DNA of 6,067 bases, taken from the NCBI GenBank assembly GCA_021796155.1, contig JAJYOO010000164.1, positions 1 to 6,067 of the forward strand, in the 5' to 3' direction. The notes beneath the pieces are model-generated. The model saw only the letters and a program-made list of their open reading frames with translations, had not been told where the DNA came from and did not search any database. Within the stretch, counting starts at the first letter, position 1. Every line of letters starts with the position of its first letter. The translations under genes and the position numbers were made by a program. This document shows, piece by piece, positions 1 to 5,996 of this stretch. This DNA is from Chloroflexota bacterium (GTDB taxonomy: Bacteria > Chloroflexota > Anaerolineae > Anaerolineales > Villigracilaceae).

Positions 1-512
1 GCTGTCACGATGAGAGATAAGCTGCCCAACAACAAACCGAATCCGCATGTGCTGACGGTTGTGATAAGAATGATCATGGCCAGCCCACCGAGATTCGTGT
101 GCGAGAGATCGAGTCCAAGCAAGACAACTCCCCACACAAAAGCAATCACAACACCCAGCGCGCCGTCAAGGATGTTCATAAAAGCGCGGCCAAGGAAGAC
201 TGCTAACCGATTTGCAGGAGTACCAAACAAATAAGGCAATGTGCCTTCATTGCGCTCATTGCCAATGGACATCGTCACGCCAAAGATGCCACTGACGGCA
301 GTAATTTCAAGCGCATTACCAATGATATAAAAGCTCGCGTTGCCAGCTCCGGTCGCATACGTTCCCAAATAAACAAAGAAGAACAACTGCGCCAGCGGCA
401 TAATAATCTTGGAAGCGACATACTGCGTGGGACGCAACCAATGGAAAAGACCTACATAAGCAAGAACTGCACCTTGCCAGAAGAGACGAATATTAATGGC
501 TATCTTTTTCAT
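1..512 (-). CDS. ABC-2 type transporter permease, second of a pair (partial, C-terminus beyond left edge)
   Basis: An open frame starts at ATG 512-510 and runs without a stop for 170 codons to the window edge, so the C-terminal third or so is missing. An AAGGA ribosome binding site lies 5 bases upstream of the ATG. The protein begins MKKIAINIRLFWQG and shows hydrophobic segments at about residues 36-54, 62-82, 113-133 and 141-168. The segment NERNEGTLPYLFGTPANR (85-102) corresponds to the conserved cytoplasmic 'ERExGTLExLLxTP' stretch of ABC-2 permeases and matches residues 83-99 of the neighbouring permease at 592-1389, so the two are paralogues. It probably forms a heterodimeric membrane channel with that neighbour, powered by the ATPase at 1386-2363. 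It lies 79 bases after the neighbour's stop, probably in the same transcript. Substrate unknown; the family call is firm, the pairing is inference. Confidence 0.85.
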   Translation of the reverse strand, partial: MKKIAINIRLFWQGAVLAYVGLFHWLRPTQYVASKIIMPLAQLFFFVYLGTYATGAGNASFYIIGNALEITAVSGIFGVTMSIGNERNEGTLPYLFGTPANRLAVFLGRAFMNILDGALGVVIAFVWGVVLLGLDLSHTNLGGLAMIILITTVSTCGFGLLLGSLSLIVT

Positions 513-533
513 AAACTTCCTTCATTCACGGTT

Positions 534-569
534 GTCATTGCCACGACCCCTACGGTGTCTCGCAACGAC
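534..569 (-). repeat. REP-like imperfect inverted repeat between the two permease genes
   Basis: Read on the minus strand, arms GTCGTTGC (569-562) and GCAATGAC (541-534) pair along 8 positions with one G-U pair. A smaller inner stem, GACACC against GGGGTC with one mismatch, closes a GTAG loop. There is no T-run after the hairpin on the minus strand, so it does not look like an intrinsic terminator. The GTCATTGC arm resembles the widespread 'CATTGCGAG' intergenic repeats that I know from many environmental genomes, including Chloroflexota. Its place inside a probable operon suggests either a dispersed repeat or an mRNA-stability or processing hairpin. Confidence 0.5.
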
Positions 570-591
570 ATGGTTATGACAATAAAAGAAG

Positions 592-1389
592 TCATTCCAT
601 TCCCAACGTCGCGTCGGCACGGGCTTTATAAAGCATCAGCTTGAACAAACGCCCGCCGACCACCACATCAATGATCGAGAAGAGAACGATCATGCCCCAG
701 GCAAAAAGCGTTTGATTTAACGATGCGCCGCCCGTCGAGGTCCCGTGCAGAGCGACCGCCGCCCAATAAGGCGGCAGCAAATAAGAGATGGGAGTTGTCC
801 ATCCGGGTAGGAGTGCAATCGGAAACATAAATCCGCCAAGAACGTAAACTGGAAATTCCAATCCATTCTGCCAGGCTTGCACACCCGGATTCATCACAAA
901 GACCGGGGCAATCACCAGACCGAAGCTGATGAATCCGAAAATGGTCAGGAAGACCGAGGCGATAAAAAGAAGCGGCTGCTGAATATTCAGTGAGTATCCA
1001 AAGAAAAAAGCGGCCACAATGTACCCAAGCAACATGGACAACAAAGACTGGAGCACGTTGGCAAGGTTTTTGCCAAACACAACCACTTCAAACGGCGTGG
1101 GAATCGCGACCAGTGATTCAAGCGTCCCGATCCAGCGTTCCACATTGATGCTGTTGCCTGATATAAAGAGCAGGCTTGACCACAAACCCGTGAGGCCGCT
1201 TCCAACAACCACGAACATAGCCGAGTCGGGACCTTTGTCTTTCAGCATCCATAGTCCTAACAAAGCAATGATGATCGGCTGAAACAAAATCGTGAAGATG
1301 ACAAATCCGTCCATCAATTGCTGGCGGACAGTCATCTCCGCTACGACCAAGACAGTACGCCAGTATTTGATCAGTACGCGATAGTTCAT
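592..1389 (-). CDS. ABC-2 type transporter permease
   Basis: Integral membrane subunit of an ABC exporter, 265 residues, the usual size for an ABC2_membrane (DrrB/NatB-like) protein. Hydrophobic segments lie near residues 28-49, 57-78, 108-131, 139-163, 177-195 and 228-248, giving six predicted helices. The cytoplasmic loop after helix 2 holds ERWIGTLESLVAIPTP (84-99), the family's conserved stretch thought to contact the ATPase. The start is ATG 1389-1387, preceded by GGAG 7 bases upstream. It overlaps the stop of the upstream ATPase gene as ATGA (1386-1389), so translation is very likely coupled and the two proteins form a complex. The following permease (<1-512) is a paralogue and likely partner. 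Exported substrate is unknown; drugs, lipids or peptides are all possible for this family. Confidence 0.92.
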   Translation of the reverse strand: MNYRVLIKYWRTVLVVAEMTVRQQLMDGFVIFTILFQPIIIALLGLWMLKDKGPDSAMFVVVGSGLTGLWSSLLFISGNSINVERWIGTLESLVAIPTPFEVVVFGKNLANVLQSLLSMLLGYIVAAFFFGYSLNIQQPLLFIASVFLTIFGFISFGLVIAPVFVMNPGVQAWQNGLEFPVYVLGGFMFPIALLPGWTTPISYLLPPYWAAVALHGTSTGGASLNQTLFAWGMIVLFSIIDVVVGGRLFKLMLYKARADATLGME

Positions 1390-2363
1390 GATTTATCTCC
1401 ATTACCGACAAGACGCACATAAGCATCTTCCAGCGTTGGCTCGCGGACGCTTACGCGTCCAACTTTCAGGCCGCCCAGAGCGGCCAGCACGTCGGGCACG
1501 GCCTCGGCTCCGCGACCAGTTTGTATCATCAACATTTGCCGCTGTTCATATTCTTCGACTGAAAGCGCATCAACAAACGGCAGAGCACGCAGACTATTAA
1601 GTGTATTGGCTGGCAAACCAAAGGTCTCAACCTCGACCACATTCAAGTCCTGCGCGCGGGATTTCAATCCGCCCGGAGTATCGAGGGCAACGATGCGTCC
1701 GTGATTTATAACGGCGATCCGGTCACATAAAGCGTCGGCTTCGAACATGTAATGCGTCGTGAGCAGGATCGTTTTCTTTTGCGACTGCAGATCGAGAATC
1801 ACTTGTCGAAACTCGCGCGCCCCGACCGGGTCCAGACCAATCGTCGGTTCATCCAGGAACAAAACTTCGGGATCATGCAAAAGCGTCCGGGCTACATGGA
1901 GTCGCTGCTTCATGCCGCGTGAATAACCACCGACCTTTTCATCGCCGCGATCTTTCAAGCCGACCAGATCAAGCAGGTACGGAATGCGCTTCTTTGAAAC
2001 ATCGGGGTCAACGCCATATAAGCTGGCAAAGTAGCGCAGGTTATCAATGCCGGAGAGACGCCAGTAAAGTCCGCGTTCGCCACCGAAGATAAAACCGATC
2101 CGCTTGCGAACCTCTTCTGCTTTTTTGACAACGTCAAAGCCTTTGATGATTGCCGTACCTGCCGTTGGAATAAGCAATGTGGTAAGCATTTTGGCTGTGG
2201 TTGTTTTGCCTGCTCCATTTGGGCCGAGCAAACCGAAAAGCTCACCATCCTTGATATCGAAGGAAATATCATCAACTGCAACAACTTCTTTGGTTGTGCG
2301 GTTGATGACGCCGATATAGGATTTAAACACGCGGCGAAGATGGGAAATTTCGATAGCGTTCAT
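1386..2363 (-). CDS. ABC transporter ATP-binding protein (DrrA/NatA-like, long C-terminal extension)
   Basis: Cytoplasmic ATPase subunit, 325 residues, expected to drive the two permeases encoded downstream. Motifs in order: Walker A GPNGAGKT (47-54), signature YSRGM (147-151), Walker B VLFLDEP (167-173), D-loop GLDP (176-179) and H-loop His204. Where most relatives have the Q-loop glutamine (as in IGYVPQ), this protein reads IGFIFGGERGLYWRLSG (89-105), with glycine at the Gln position by ungapped alignment. The signature is also YSRGM rather than the commoner YSGGM/LSGGQ. About 13 extra residues (roughly 15-27) sit before the core strand. The C-terminal domain (about 240-325) ends in PTLEDAYVRLVG, the tail motif of DrrA-type proteins. 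The start ATG 2363-2361 has AAGGA 4 bases upstream. It overlaps the permease gene by 4 bases. Family is certain; substrate is not readable. Confidence 0.93.
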   Translation of the reverse strand: MNAIEISHLRRVFKSYIGVINRTTKEVVAVDDISFDIKDGELFGLLGPNGAGKTTTAKMLTTLLIPTAGTAIIKGFDVVKKAEEVRKRIGFIFGGERGLYWRLSGIDNLRYFASLYGVDPDVSKKRIPYLLDLVGLKDRGDEKVGGYSRGMKQRLHVARTLLHDPEVLFLDEPTIGLDPVGAREFRQVILDLQSQKKTILLTTHYMFEADALCDRIAVINHGRIVALDTPGGLKSRAQDLNVVEVETFGLPANTLNSLRALPFVDALSVEEYEQRQMLMIQTGRGAEAVPDVLAALGGLKVGRVSVREPTLEDAYVRLVGNGDKS

Positions 2364-2380
2364 AGTATCCTTGGGTAGAT

Positions 2381-2404
2381 AAAGTTAGAACAATTGTACA
2401 CTAT
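2381..2404. promoter_or_regulatory. Operator-like site at the second ABC operon promoter, similar to the marR operator
   Basis: Read on the minus strand from 2404, this site contains the blocks ATAGT, CAATT and TCTAACT, in the same order as the inverted repeat at 5952-5972 read on the plus strand. The gaps between blocks are 3 and 2 bases here against 2 and 0 there. Its centre holds a perfect 8-base palindrome, ACAATTGT (2390-2397), which overlaps the -10 box. I infer a MarR-family binding site. The different spacing is a real weakness of the idea. Confidence 0.4.
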
Positions 2405-2421
2405 TTGCCGCGGAATTTCAT
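2393..2421 (-). promoter_or_regulatory. Predicted sigma-70-like promoter for the ABC ATPase/permease operon
   Basis: On the minus strand, ATGAAA (2421-2416, 4 of 6 matches to TTGACA) is followed after 17 bases by TACAAT (2398-2393, 5 of 6 matches to TATAAT). The start of transcription would fall near 2386, leaving a leader of about 23 bases that includes the AAGGA ribosome binding site of the ATPase gene. The prediction is by eye. Confidence 0.5.
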
Positions 2422-2445
2422 CCATTGCTCGCCCAAATTTTTCTC

Positions 2446-2490
2446 CCGATTCCGCGAGGGCAAATCGGCGCATCTGATGTAAAGACGCGC
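2446..2490 (-). repeat. Two adjacent inverted repeats downstream of the MFS gene (possible 3' hairpins)
   Basis: On the minus strand, 30 bases after the MFS stop, GCGCGTC pairs with GATGCGC (2490-2468, 7 pairs with one G-U, 9-base loop). It is directly followed by CCGATT pairing with AATCGG (2468-2446, 6 perfect pairs, 11-base loop). Neither hairpin is followed by a clear T-run; the next bases are GAGAAAAATTT. They may mark the 3' end of the MFS transcript, but classic intrinsic termination is not supported. Together with the promoter at 2393-2421 this accounts for most of the 156-base spacer between genes. Confidence 0.3.
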
Positions 2491-2519
2491 TTCCACATTT
2501 ATGCCAACAAACAATTTTA

Positions 2520-3791
2520 TTATGGGAGTTCTTTGAGCTGTGGAATTTTCCGAAGCACGACCAAAGTCAAAAGCAAGCTAATCGCTGCAAAAATCGCAAT
2601 AGTATAGCTCAAACCGATGCTTTCCGAAAGTGCGCCAATTGCCAGATTGCCAAACGGTGTAAAGCCGAAAAACGTCAGCGTGTATAACGCCATGACGCGG
2701 CCGCGCAGGTGGTCTTCCACCCGGGTTTGCAAAAGCGTGTTAATCATCGTGAACTGTACCATGAATCCGATGCCCAACCCAAAAGCGAGAATCAAGCTTG
2801 GAAGAAAATATGGCGTAAAGGCAAATGCACCAAGCACAATCGGGAAACCGATTCCCGCGATCACCAGCCATTTGCCGCGCCACTTCGTTCCGTGATTGCT
2901 GGCGACCAAAAAGGCTCCGGCCACCGCGCCGAAGCCAATTGCCGCGTTGACCCAACCATACGCCGCGGCTCCTTGATTCAAAACCTGTTCTACAAAAGCT
3001 GGAAGGACAGTCGCATAAGAAATCCCAAAGATACTAAAGACCAGCGATAAAAGCAAAAGCCCGCCTAGATCAATTTGCTTTGAAACATATTTGATGCCAC
3101 TGGTCAATTGATTCCACGGCGATTCTAACAAAGGCTTTGGCTGGTGAGGTGCAACCTGCATCATCCACAAACCGGCAATCACTGCAAGGTAAGATATGCC
3201 ATTGATCGTGAAGCACCATGCCGCGCCGACGATGGCCAGCAGAATTCCTCCTAGTGCCGGACCAATGACGCGCGAACTGTTGAACATCATAGAATTCAAT
3301 GCAATAGCATTCGGCAAATCTTCGCGTCCGACCATTTCAACGACAAACGCCTGGCGGCCTGGCCCATCGAACGCATTGACGAGTCCCAAACCCGCGGCCA
3401 GCAAAACAATATGCCACTCCTGCACCAGGCCGGTAAAAGCCAGCACTGCAAGGATAAATGCCAACAGCATCGCGCTGGACTGTGTGAGAATCAAAAGCGT
3501 CCGCTTCGGGACGCGGTCCACGACCACGCCTCCCCACGGAGAGATGATCAAAGCGGGAACAGCTGCAGCAAATCCCACAATGCCAAGCGCCAGATCAGAA
3601 TGAGTAAGTTGATAGACCAGCCAACCCTGGGCGATGGTCTGCATCCATGTTCCGGCATTGGAAATTAATTGACCACCAAAATAAAGTTGAAAATTTCGAT
3701 GCCGCAATGCCGCGAACGTATTCGCGTTTTTGACGCGCTCCGGTTCTTCCGGCGATTCAAAAGGCGATTCGGTGAGGGCTGGTTCTTCCAA
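2520..3791 (-). CDS. MFS exporter, MFS_3 / DHA3-like family
   Basis: Inner-membrane secondary transporter of 423 residues, the normal length for 12-helix MFS drug or siderophore exporters of the MFS_3 (EntS-like) type. Supporting signals are the N-terminal [19 protein letters not shown] (33-51), the loop 2-3 motif [11 protein letters not shown] (87-97), [13 protein letters not shown] (142-154), and [10 protein letters not shown] with [10 protein letters not shown] (161-182). A polar, acidic tail of about 22 residues precedes helix 1. The start is TTG 3791-3789: an in-frame TAG lies three codons upstream, the next Met is residue 49 inside helix 1, and GGAG sits 9 bases before the TTG. It has its own promoter candidate and lies between two ABC exporter operons, which fits a role in resistance or efflux. 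Likely energised by the proton gradient; substrate unknown. Confidence 0.92.
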   Translation of the reverse strand: MEEPALTESPFESPEEPERVKNANTFAALRHRNFQLYFGGQLISNAGTWMQTIAQGWLVYQLTHSDLALGIVGFAAAVPALIISPWGGVVVDRVPKRTLLILTQSSAMLLAFILAVLAFTGLVQEWHIVLLAAGLGLVNAFDGPGRQAFVVEMVGREDLPNAIALNSMMFNSSRVIGPALGGILLAIVGAAWCFTINGISYLAVIAGLWMMQVAPHQPKPLLESPWNQLTSGIKYVSKQIDLGGLLLLSLVFSIFGISYATVLPAFVEQVLNQGAAAYGWVNAAIGFGAVAGAFLVASNHGTKWRGKWLVIAGIGFPIVLGAFAFTPYFLPSLILAFGLGIGFMVQFTMINTLLQTRVEDHLRGRVMALYTLTFFGFTPFGNLAIGALSESIGLSYTIAIFAAISLLLTLVVLRKIPQLKELP

Positions 3792-3800
3792 AAAAGTCTA

Positions 3801-3804
3801 CTCC
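3801..3804 (-). promoter_or_regulatory. Ribosome binding site deciding the TTG start of the MFS gene
   Basis: GGAG on the minus strand lies 9 bases before TTG 3791-3789. The ATG that overlaps it (3806-3804) is in another frame or closed by the TAG at 3800-3798, and no other start occurs before residue 49, so TTG is the most sensible initiation codon. Confidence 0.65.
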
Positions 3805-3812
3805 ATAGAATC

Positions 3813-3840
3813 AAGACTTGCGCGTGGACGCGCAAGTCTT
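3813..3840 (-). promoter_or_regulatory. Perfect 12-bp palindrome (hairpin or operator) in the MFS leader
   Basis: AAGACTTGCGCG (3813-3824) and CGCGCAAGTCTT (3829-3840) are exact reverse complements around a 4-base loop (TGGA on plus, TCCA on minus). It lies downstream of the predicted MFS promoter and ends 8 bases before the GGAG of the MFS gene. In the minus-strand RNA it is followed by GATTCTATGG, only partly U-rich. It may end transcription of the upstream marR-ABC operon, act as an attenuator or RBS-adjacent hairpin, or be a dimer-binding operator in DNA. The structure is certain; the role is open. Confidence 0.6.
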
Positions 3841-3854
3841 CAACCTGCATAGTG

Positions 3855-3882
3855 ATTATATTACCTTATCTTTACACCACAA
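3855..3882 (-). promoter_or_regulatory. Predicted promoter for the MFS gene
   Basis: A perfect TATAAT (3860-3855, minus strand) is preceded after 16 bases by TTGTGG (3882-3877), which matches only TTG of the -35 consensus. Transcription would begin near 3848 and give a leader of about 57 bases that contains the 12-bp palindrome. The -35 box overlaps the last codons of the upstream permease gene. The -10 box is strong, the -35 weak. Confidence 0.45.
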
Positions 3883-4723
3883 CGCGTGGATAGAGGATCG
3901 AGCCGATGATCACCAGAATGGCTGTCGCTACTGTTAAAACGAGAAAGTCAACGCCGAAGCCATAGGTCATTTGACCACCCGCCAGCATAAGTCCACGCAA
4001 CGCGTCGACTTCATATGTCAGCGGATTGATGCGCGAGATGACTTGCAGCCACGTTGGCATGATGTTGATCGGATAAATCGCGTTGCTGGCAAAAAACAGC
4101 GGCATGGTCAACACCTGACCAATACCCATGAAGCGCTCACGCGTTTTGACGAGACAAGCGATGATGAGCGAGAACGTCGCGAAGAATGCAGCGCCCAACA
4201 CCGCGATCACGATCACGCCAAGCAATGCCAGTGGATCCCAATTCATGTGAACCGATAAAAGCAAAGCCAGAACATAAATGATCGCCGCCTGTGCAAGACT
4301 ACGCACACCCGCCGAAAGTGCTTTACCCAAAACGAGTGCAGCACGCGGCGTCGGCGTGGCGAGAAACTTATGGACGATGCCAAGGTCGCGTTCCCAAATA
4401 ATCGCGATGCCGTAAAAGATCGAGACGAAGAGAACGCTCTGTGCCAAAATGCCTGGTGTCATGAAGTCTATGTAAGAGACCGAGCCGGTCGGGATGGCGC
4501 GGATACGCGTGAACACTTCGCCAAAGACCAACAGCCACAACGCGGGCTGGACAGCGCGTGTCAGCAATTCGGTCGGGTCATGGCGCAATTTGCGAATCTC
4601 CAACTCTGCAATCACAAATGTTTTATTGATGAAGCTGGTGATCGCAAAGAAAAAATCAAGTGGATGTTTTTGAGTCGGTTCAGCCCAAGCGGTGAGCCGT
4701 GCGTCTTGTTCGAGATGTCTCAC
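3872..4723 (-). CDS. ABC-2 type transporter permease (DrrB-like)
   Basis: Membrane subunit of an ABC exporter, 283 residues from the GTG at 4723-4721. The frame is open further upstream to an ATG at 4819, but GGAGGT, an ideal ribosome binding site, sits 7 bases before this GTG, and the longer version would overlap the ATPase gene by 140 bases. A polar N-terminal region of about 55 residues precedes hydrophobic segments near 56-74, 91-109, 135-157, 165-190, 203-220 and 257-277. ERDLGIVHKFLATPTPR (111-127) is the conserved ABC-2 cytoplasmic stretch, and NPLTYEVDALRGLML (233-247) is typical of the family's C-terminal part. The start lies 44 bases inside the upstream ATPase gene, so the two are translationally linked partners. 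It is the last gene of the marR operon. Substrate unknown. Confidence 0.9.
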   Translation of the reverse strand: MRHLEQDARLTAWAEPTQKHPLDFFFAITSFINKTFVIAELEIRKLRHDPTELLTRAVQPALWLLVFGEVFTRIRAIPTGSVSYIDFMTPGILAQSVLFVSIFYGIAIIWERDLGIVHKFLATPTPRAALVLGKALSAGVRSLAQAAIIYVLALLLSVHMNWDPLALLGVIVIAVLGAAFFATFSLIIACLVKTRERFMGIGQVLTMPLFFASNAIYPINIMPTWLQVISRINPLTYEVDALRGLMLAGGQMTYGFGVDFLVLTVATAILVIIGSILYPRVVV

Positions 4724-5483
4724 GGTAACTACCTCCAGATTCAAGTGTATCGCCTGCATAATGAATGAACACATCATCCAATGTCGTTCCGCGCCCGCCA
4801 ATCGAAGCTTTGAGTTCATCCGGTGTGCCGATGGCTGCCACCTTTCCCAAATGCATGATCGCGAGCCGGTGGCACAAATGATCGGCTTCCTCCATCAGAT
4901 GCGTAGTGAGAATGATGGTCGTGCCATAATCGTCGCGCAGACGCTGGACATGTTCCCAGACGACGCGGCGCGCGGTCGGATCAAGGCCCGTTGTCGGCTC
5001 GTCCAGGAAAAGGACGCGGGGACGATGCAAAAAGGATTGAGCCACCTCGAGGCGGCGGATCATCCCGCCTGAATAATCCCGTACCAGTTTATTGGCAGAA
5101 TCGGCCAACCCCATGAATTCCAGCGCGTCATTGACGCGTTTCTCCCGTTCGCCGCGCGGGATGTCATAGAGCTTGGCAAAGATATAAAGATTTTCAAAAC
5201 CGGAAAGCGTTCCATCCGCGGACAGCAACTGCGGAACGTAACCAATCACTCTGCGAACGTCACGGGATTGATGAACGATATCGCGTCCTGCGATTTTCGC
5301 TTCGCCAGAAGTCGGCGGCAAAAGCGTAGTCAGCATTTTGAGCGTGGTGGTTTTACCAGCGCCGTTCGGGCCAAGAAGCCCGAAGATTTCGCCTTCTTCG
5401 ACAGACAGCGTAAATTGGTTTACGGCAGTCAACGTGCCAAAGCGGCGCGTCAAAGCTTTAGTTTCAAGAATTGACAGTGGCAT
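4680..5483 (-). CDS. ABC transporter ATP-binding protein (DrrA-like)
   Basis: Cytoplasmic ATPase subunit of 267 residues with all catalytic motifs in canonical form: Walker A GPNGAGKT (38-45), Q-loop Gln85 in IGYVPQ, signature YSGGM (137-141), Walker B VLFLDEP (157-163), D-loop GLDP (166-169) and H-loop His195. TTLDDVFIHYAG (233-244) is the usual DrrA-like ending. The last 23 residues, rich in Arg, Ser and Thr, are encoded where the downstream gene's ribosome binding site and start lie. The start ATG 5483-5481 falls inside the last codons of marR (20-base overlap) and has only a weak GA-rich leader, so it probably relies on ribosomes finishing marR. It should power the permease at 3872-4723. 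It is shorter than the other ATPase in the window, which has an added C-terminal domain, so the two systems are not recent duplicates. Confidence 0.93.
   Translation of the reverse strand: MPLSILETKALTRRFGTLTAVNQFTLSVEEGEIFGLLGPNGAGKTTTLKMLTTLLPPTSGEAKIAGRDIVHQSRDVRRVIGYVPQLLSADGTLSGFENLYIFAKLYDIPRGEREKRVNDALEFMGLADSANKLVRDYSGGMIRRLEVAQSFLHRPRVLFLDEPTTGLDPTARRVVWEHVQRLRDDYGTTIILTTHLMEEADHLCHRLAIMHLGKVAAIGTPDELKASIGGRGTTLDDVFIHYAGDTLESGGSYRETSRTRRTAHRLG
4731..4736 (-). promoter_or_regulatory. Strong ribosome binding site inside the ATPase gene, setting the permease start
   Basis: GGAGGT on the minus strand is complementary to the 16S rRNA tail and stands 7 bases before GTG 4723-4721. It lies within the coding sequence of the upstream ATPase and settles the start of the permease against the in-frame ATG codons at 4819, 4777, 4774 and 4759. 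Confidence 0.8.
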
Positions 5484-5934
5484 ATTCTCTTTCTTCTTTC
5501 GTTCCTCTCATAAACAATGGATGGAGAAGATTCATCGCACGAAGGATTGTGGATAATTCGTCACCTGAAAGTTCGCGCAAGACATTTTTCAGGTAATCCT
5601 GCGTCGCCTGACTCGCGGCGCGCAAAATGTCTATGCCGCTTTTCGTGAGCGATAACGTCATCCGCCTTCGATCTTCTGTTGACTCGCGTCGCGTGATCAG
5701 TTTTTGATTCACGAGGCCATCTACCAATTTCGATACGGATGGCAAAGTCAACCCCAAATGGTCAGCAAGTTCGGACAACGAAGTTTCTGGATTTCTGTTC
5801 ACAAATGTCAGCGTGCGGAATTGTGGGATCGAAAGGTCATGGCCGCGGTGACTCCGCATCTCTGCGCGAACAGAGCGCATGATCGGCGGGACGGTGTCGA
5901 GCAGTTGGCGGGCGCATTCGTCAAGTTTTTCCAT
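5464..5934 (-). CDS. MarR-family transcriptional regulator
   Basis: Dimeric DNA-binding repressor, 156 residues from ATG 5934-5932, a normal MarR length. The winged helix spans about residues 35-97: SLSELADHLGLTLPSVSKL (52-70) is the helix-turn-helix, and RRESTEDRRRMTLSLT (82-97) is the wing with the family's Asp-x-Arg pattern. Flanking helices at the N- and C-terminal ends (about 5-28 and 100-143) would form the dimer interface. The frame extends to a TTG at 5961, but that codon coincides with the predicted transcription start and the operator, so the ATG is preferred; a weak GAGAG lies about 10 bases upstream of it. It overlaps the ABC ATPase gene by 20 bases and heads the operon, so it likely represses its own promoter and releases it when a ligand, perhaps the exported compound, binds. 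Ligand unknown. Confidence 0.92.
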   Translation of the reverse strand: MEKLDECARQLLDTVPPIMRSVRAEMRSHRGHDLSIPQFRTLTFVNRNPETSLSELADHLGLTLPSVSKLVDGLVNQKLITRRESTEDRRRMTLSLTKSGIDILRAASQATQDYLKNVLRELSGDELSTILRAMNLLHPLFMRGTKEEREYATVNS

Positions 5935-5951
5935 AATAGTATGTCTCTCTA

Positions 5952-5972
5952 ATAGTTTCAATTTCTAACTAT
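5952..5972. promoter_or_regulatory. Predicted MarR operator overlapping the -10 box
   Basis: Perfect 6-base arms ATAGTT (5952-5957) and AACTAT (5967-5972) flank a 9-base centre; counting the centre, 8 of 10 symmetric positions pair. The site covers the -10 box and the expected transcription start, so bound protein would block RNA polymerase. Size (21 bp), AT-richness and position upstream of marR suit a MarR-family site. Binding itself is inferred. Confidence 0.6.
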
Positions 5973-5996
5973 ATCATTGGTTTAGTATTTTGAGAA
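5968..5996 (-). promoter_or_regulatory. Predicted sigma-70-like promoter of the marR-ABC operon
   Basis: On the minus strand, TTCTCA (5996-5991, 4 of 6 matches) is followed after exactly 17 bases by TATAGT (5973-5968, 5 of 6 matches). Transcription would start near 5961, giving a leader of about 27 bases before ATG 5934. The -35 box is also one arm of a second inverted repeat (TGAGAA/TTCTCA, 5991-6016, 14-base spacer). The rest of the right end, to 6067, shows no gene I can support. Confidence 0.6.

Noticed and set aside
10..234. Plus-strand open frame of 74 codons at the left edge
   Set aside because: It is antisense to the partial ABC-2 permease, whose family motifs are clear on the minus strand.
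3813..3840. Confident intrinsic terminator for the marR operon
   Set aside because: The stem is excellent, but the following minus-strand bases are only partly T-rich and the hairpin appears to lie downstream of the MFS promoter, so I list it as a palindrome of open function rather than a terminator.
3665..3850. Possible leader peptide from ATG 3850 through the palindrome upstream of the MFS gene
   Set aside because: No Shine-Dalgarno precedes it, it would start almost at the predicted transcription start, and it runs 61 codons into the MFS gene in another frame, unlike a short regulatory leader peptide.
4370..4768. Plus-strand open frame of 132 codons (and similar ones at 3196-3603 and 4692-5072)
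   Set aside because: They lie wholly antisense to well-supported ABC and MFS genes, their products are low-complexity or charged without a recognisable domain, and they lack credible start signals.
3872..4819. Longer 315-residue version of the DrrB-like permease starting at ATG 4819
   Set aside because: It would overlap the ATPase gene by 140 bases and has no good ribosome binding site, while GTG 4723 has GGAGGT at ideal distance. The extra residues look like a frame-shifted shadow of the ATPase C-terminus.
5464..5961. MarR start at TTG 5961 (9 extra residues)
   Set aside because: The TTG lies at the predicted transcription start and inside the operator, with no ribosome binding site possible upstream in the transcript.
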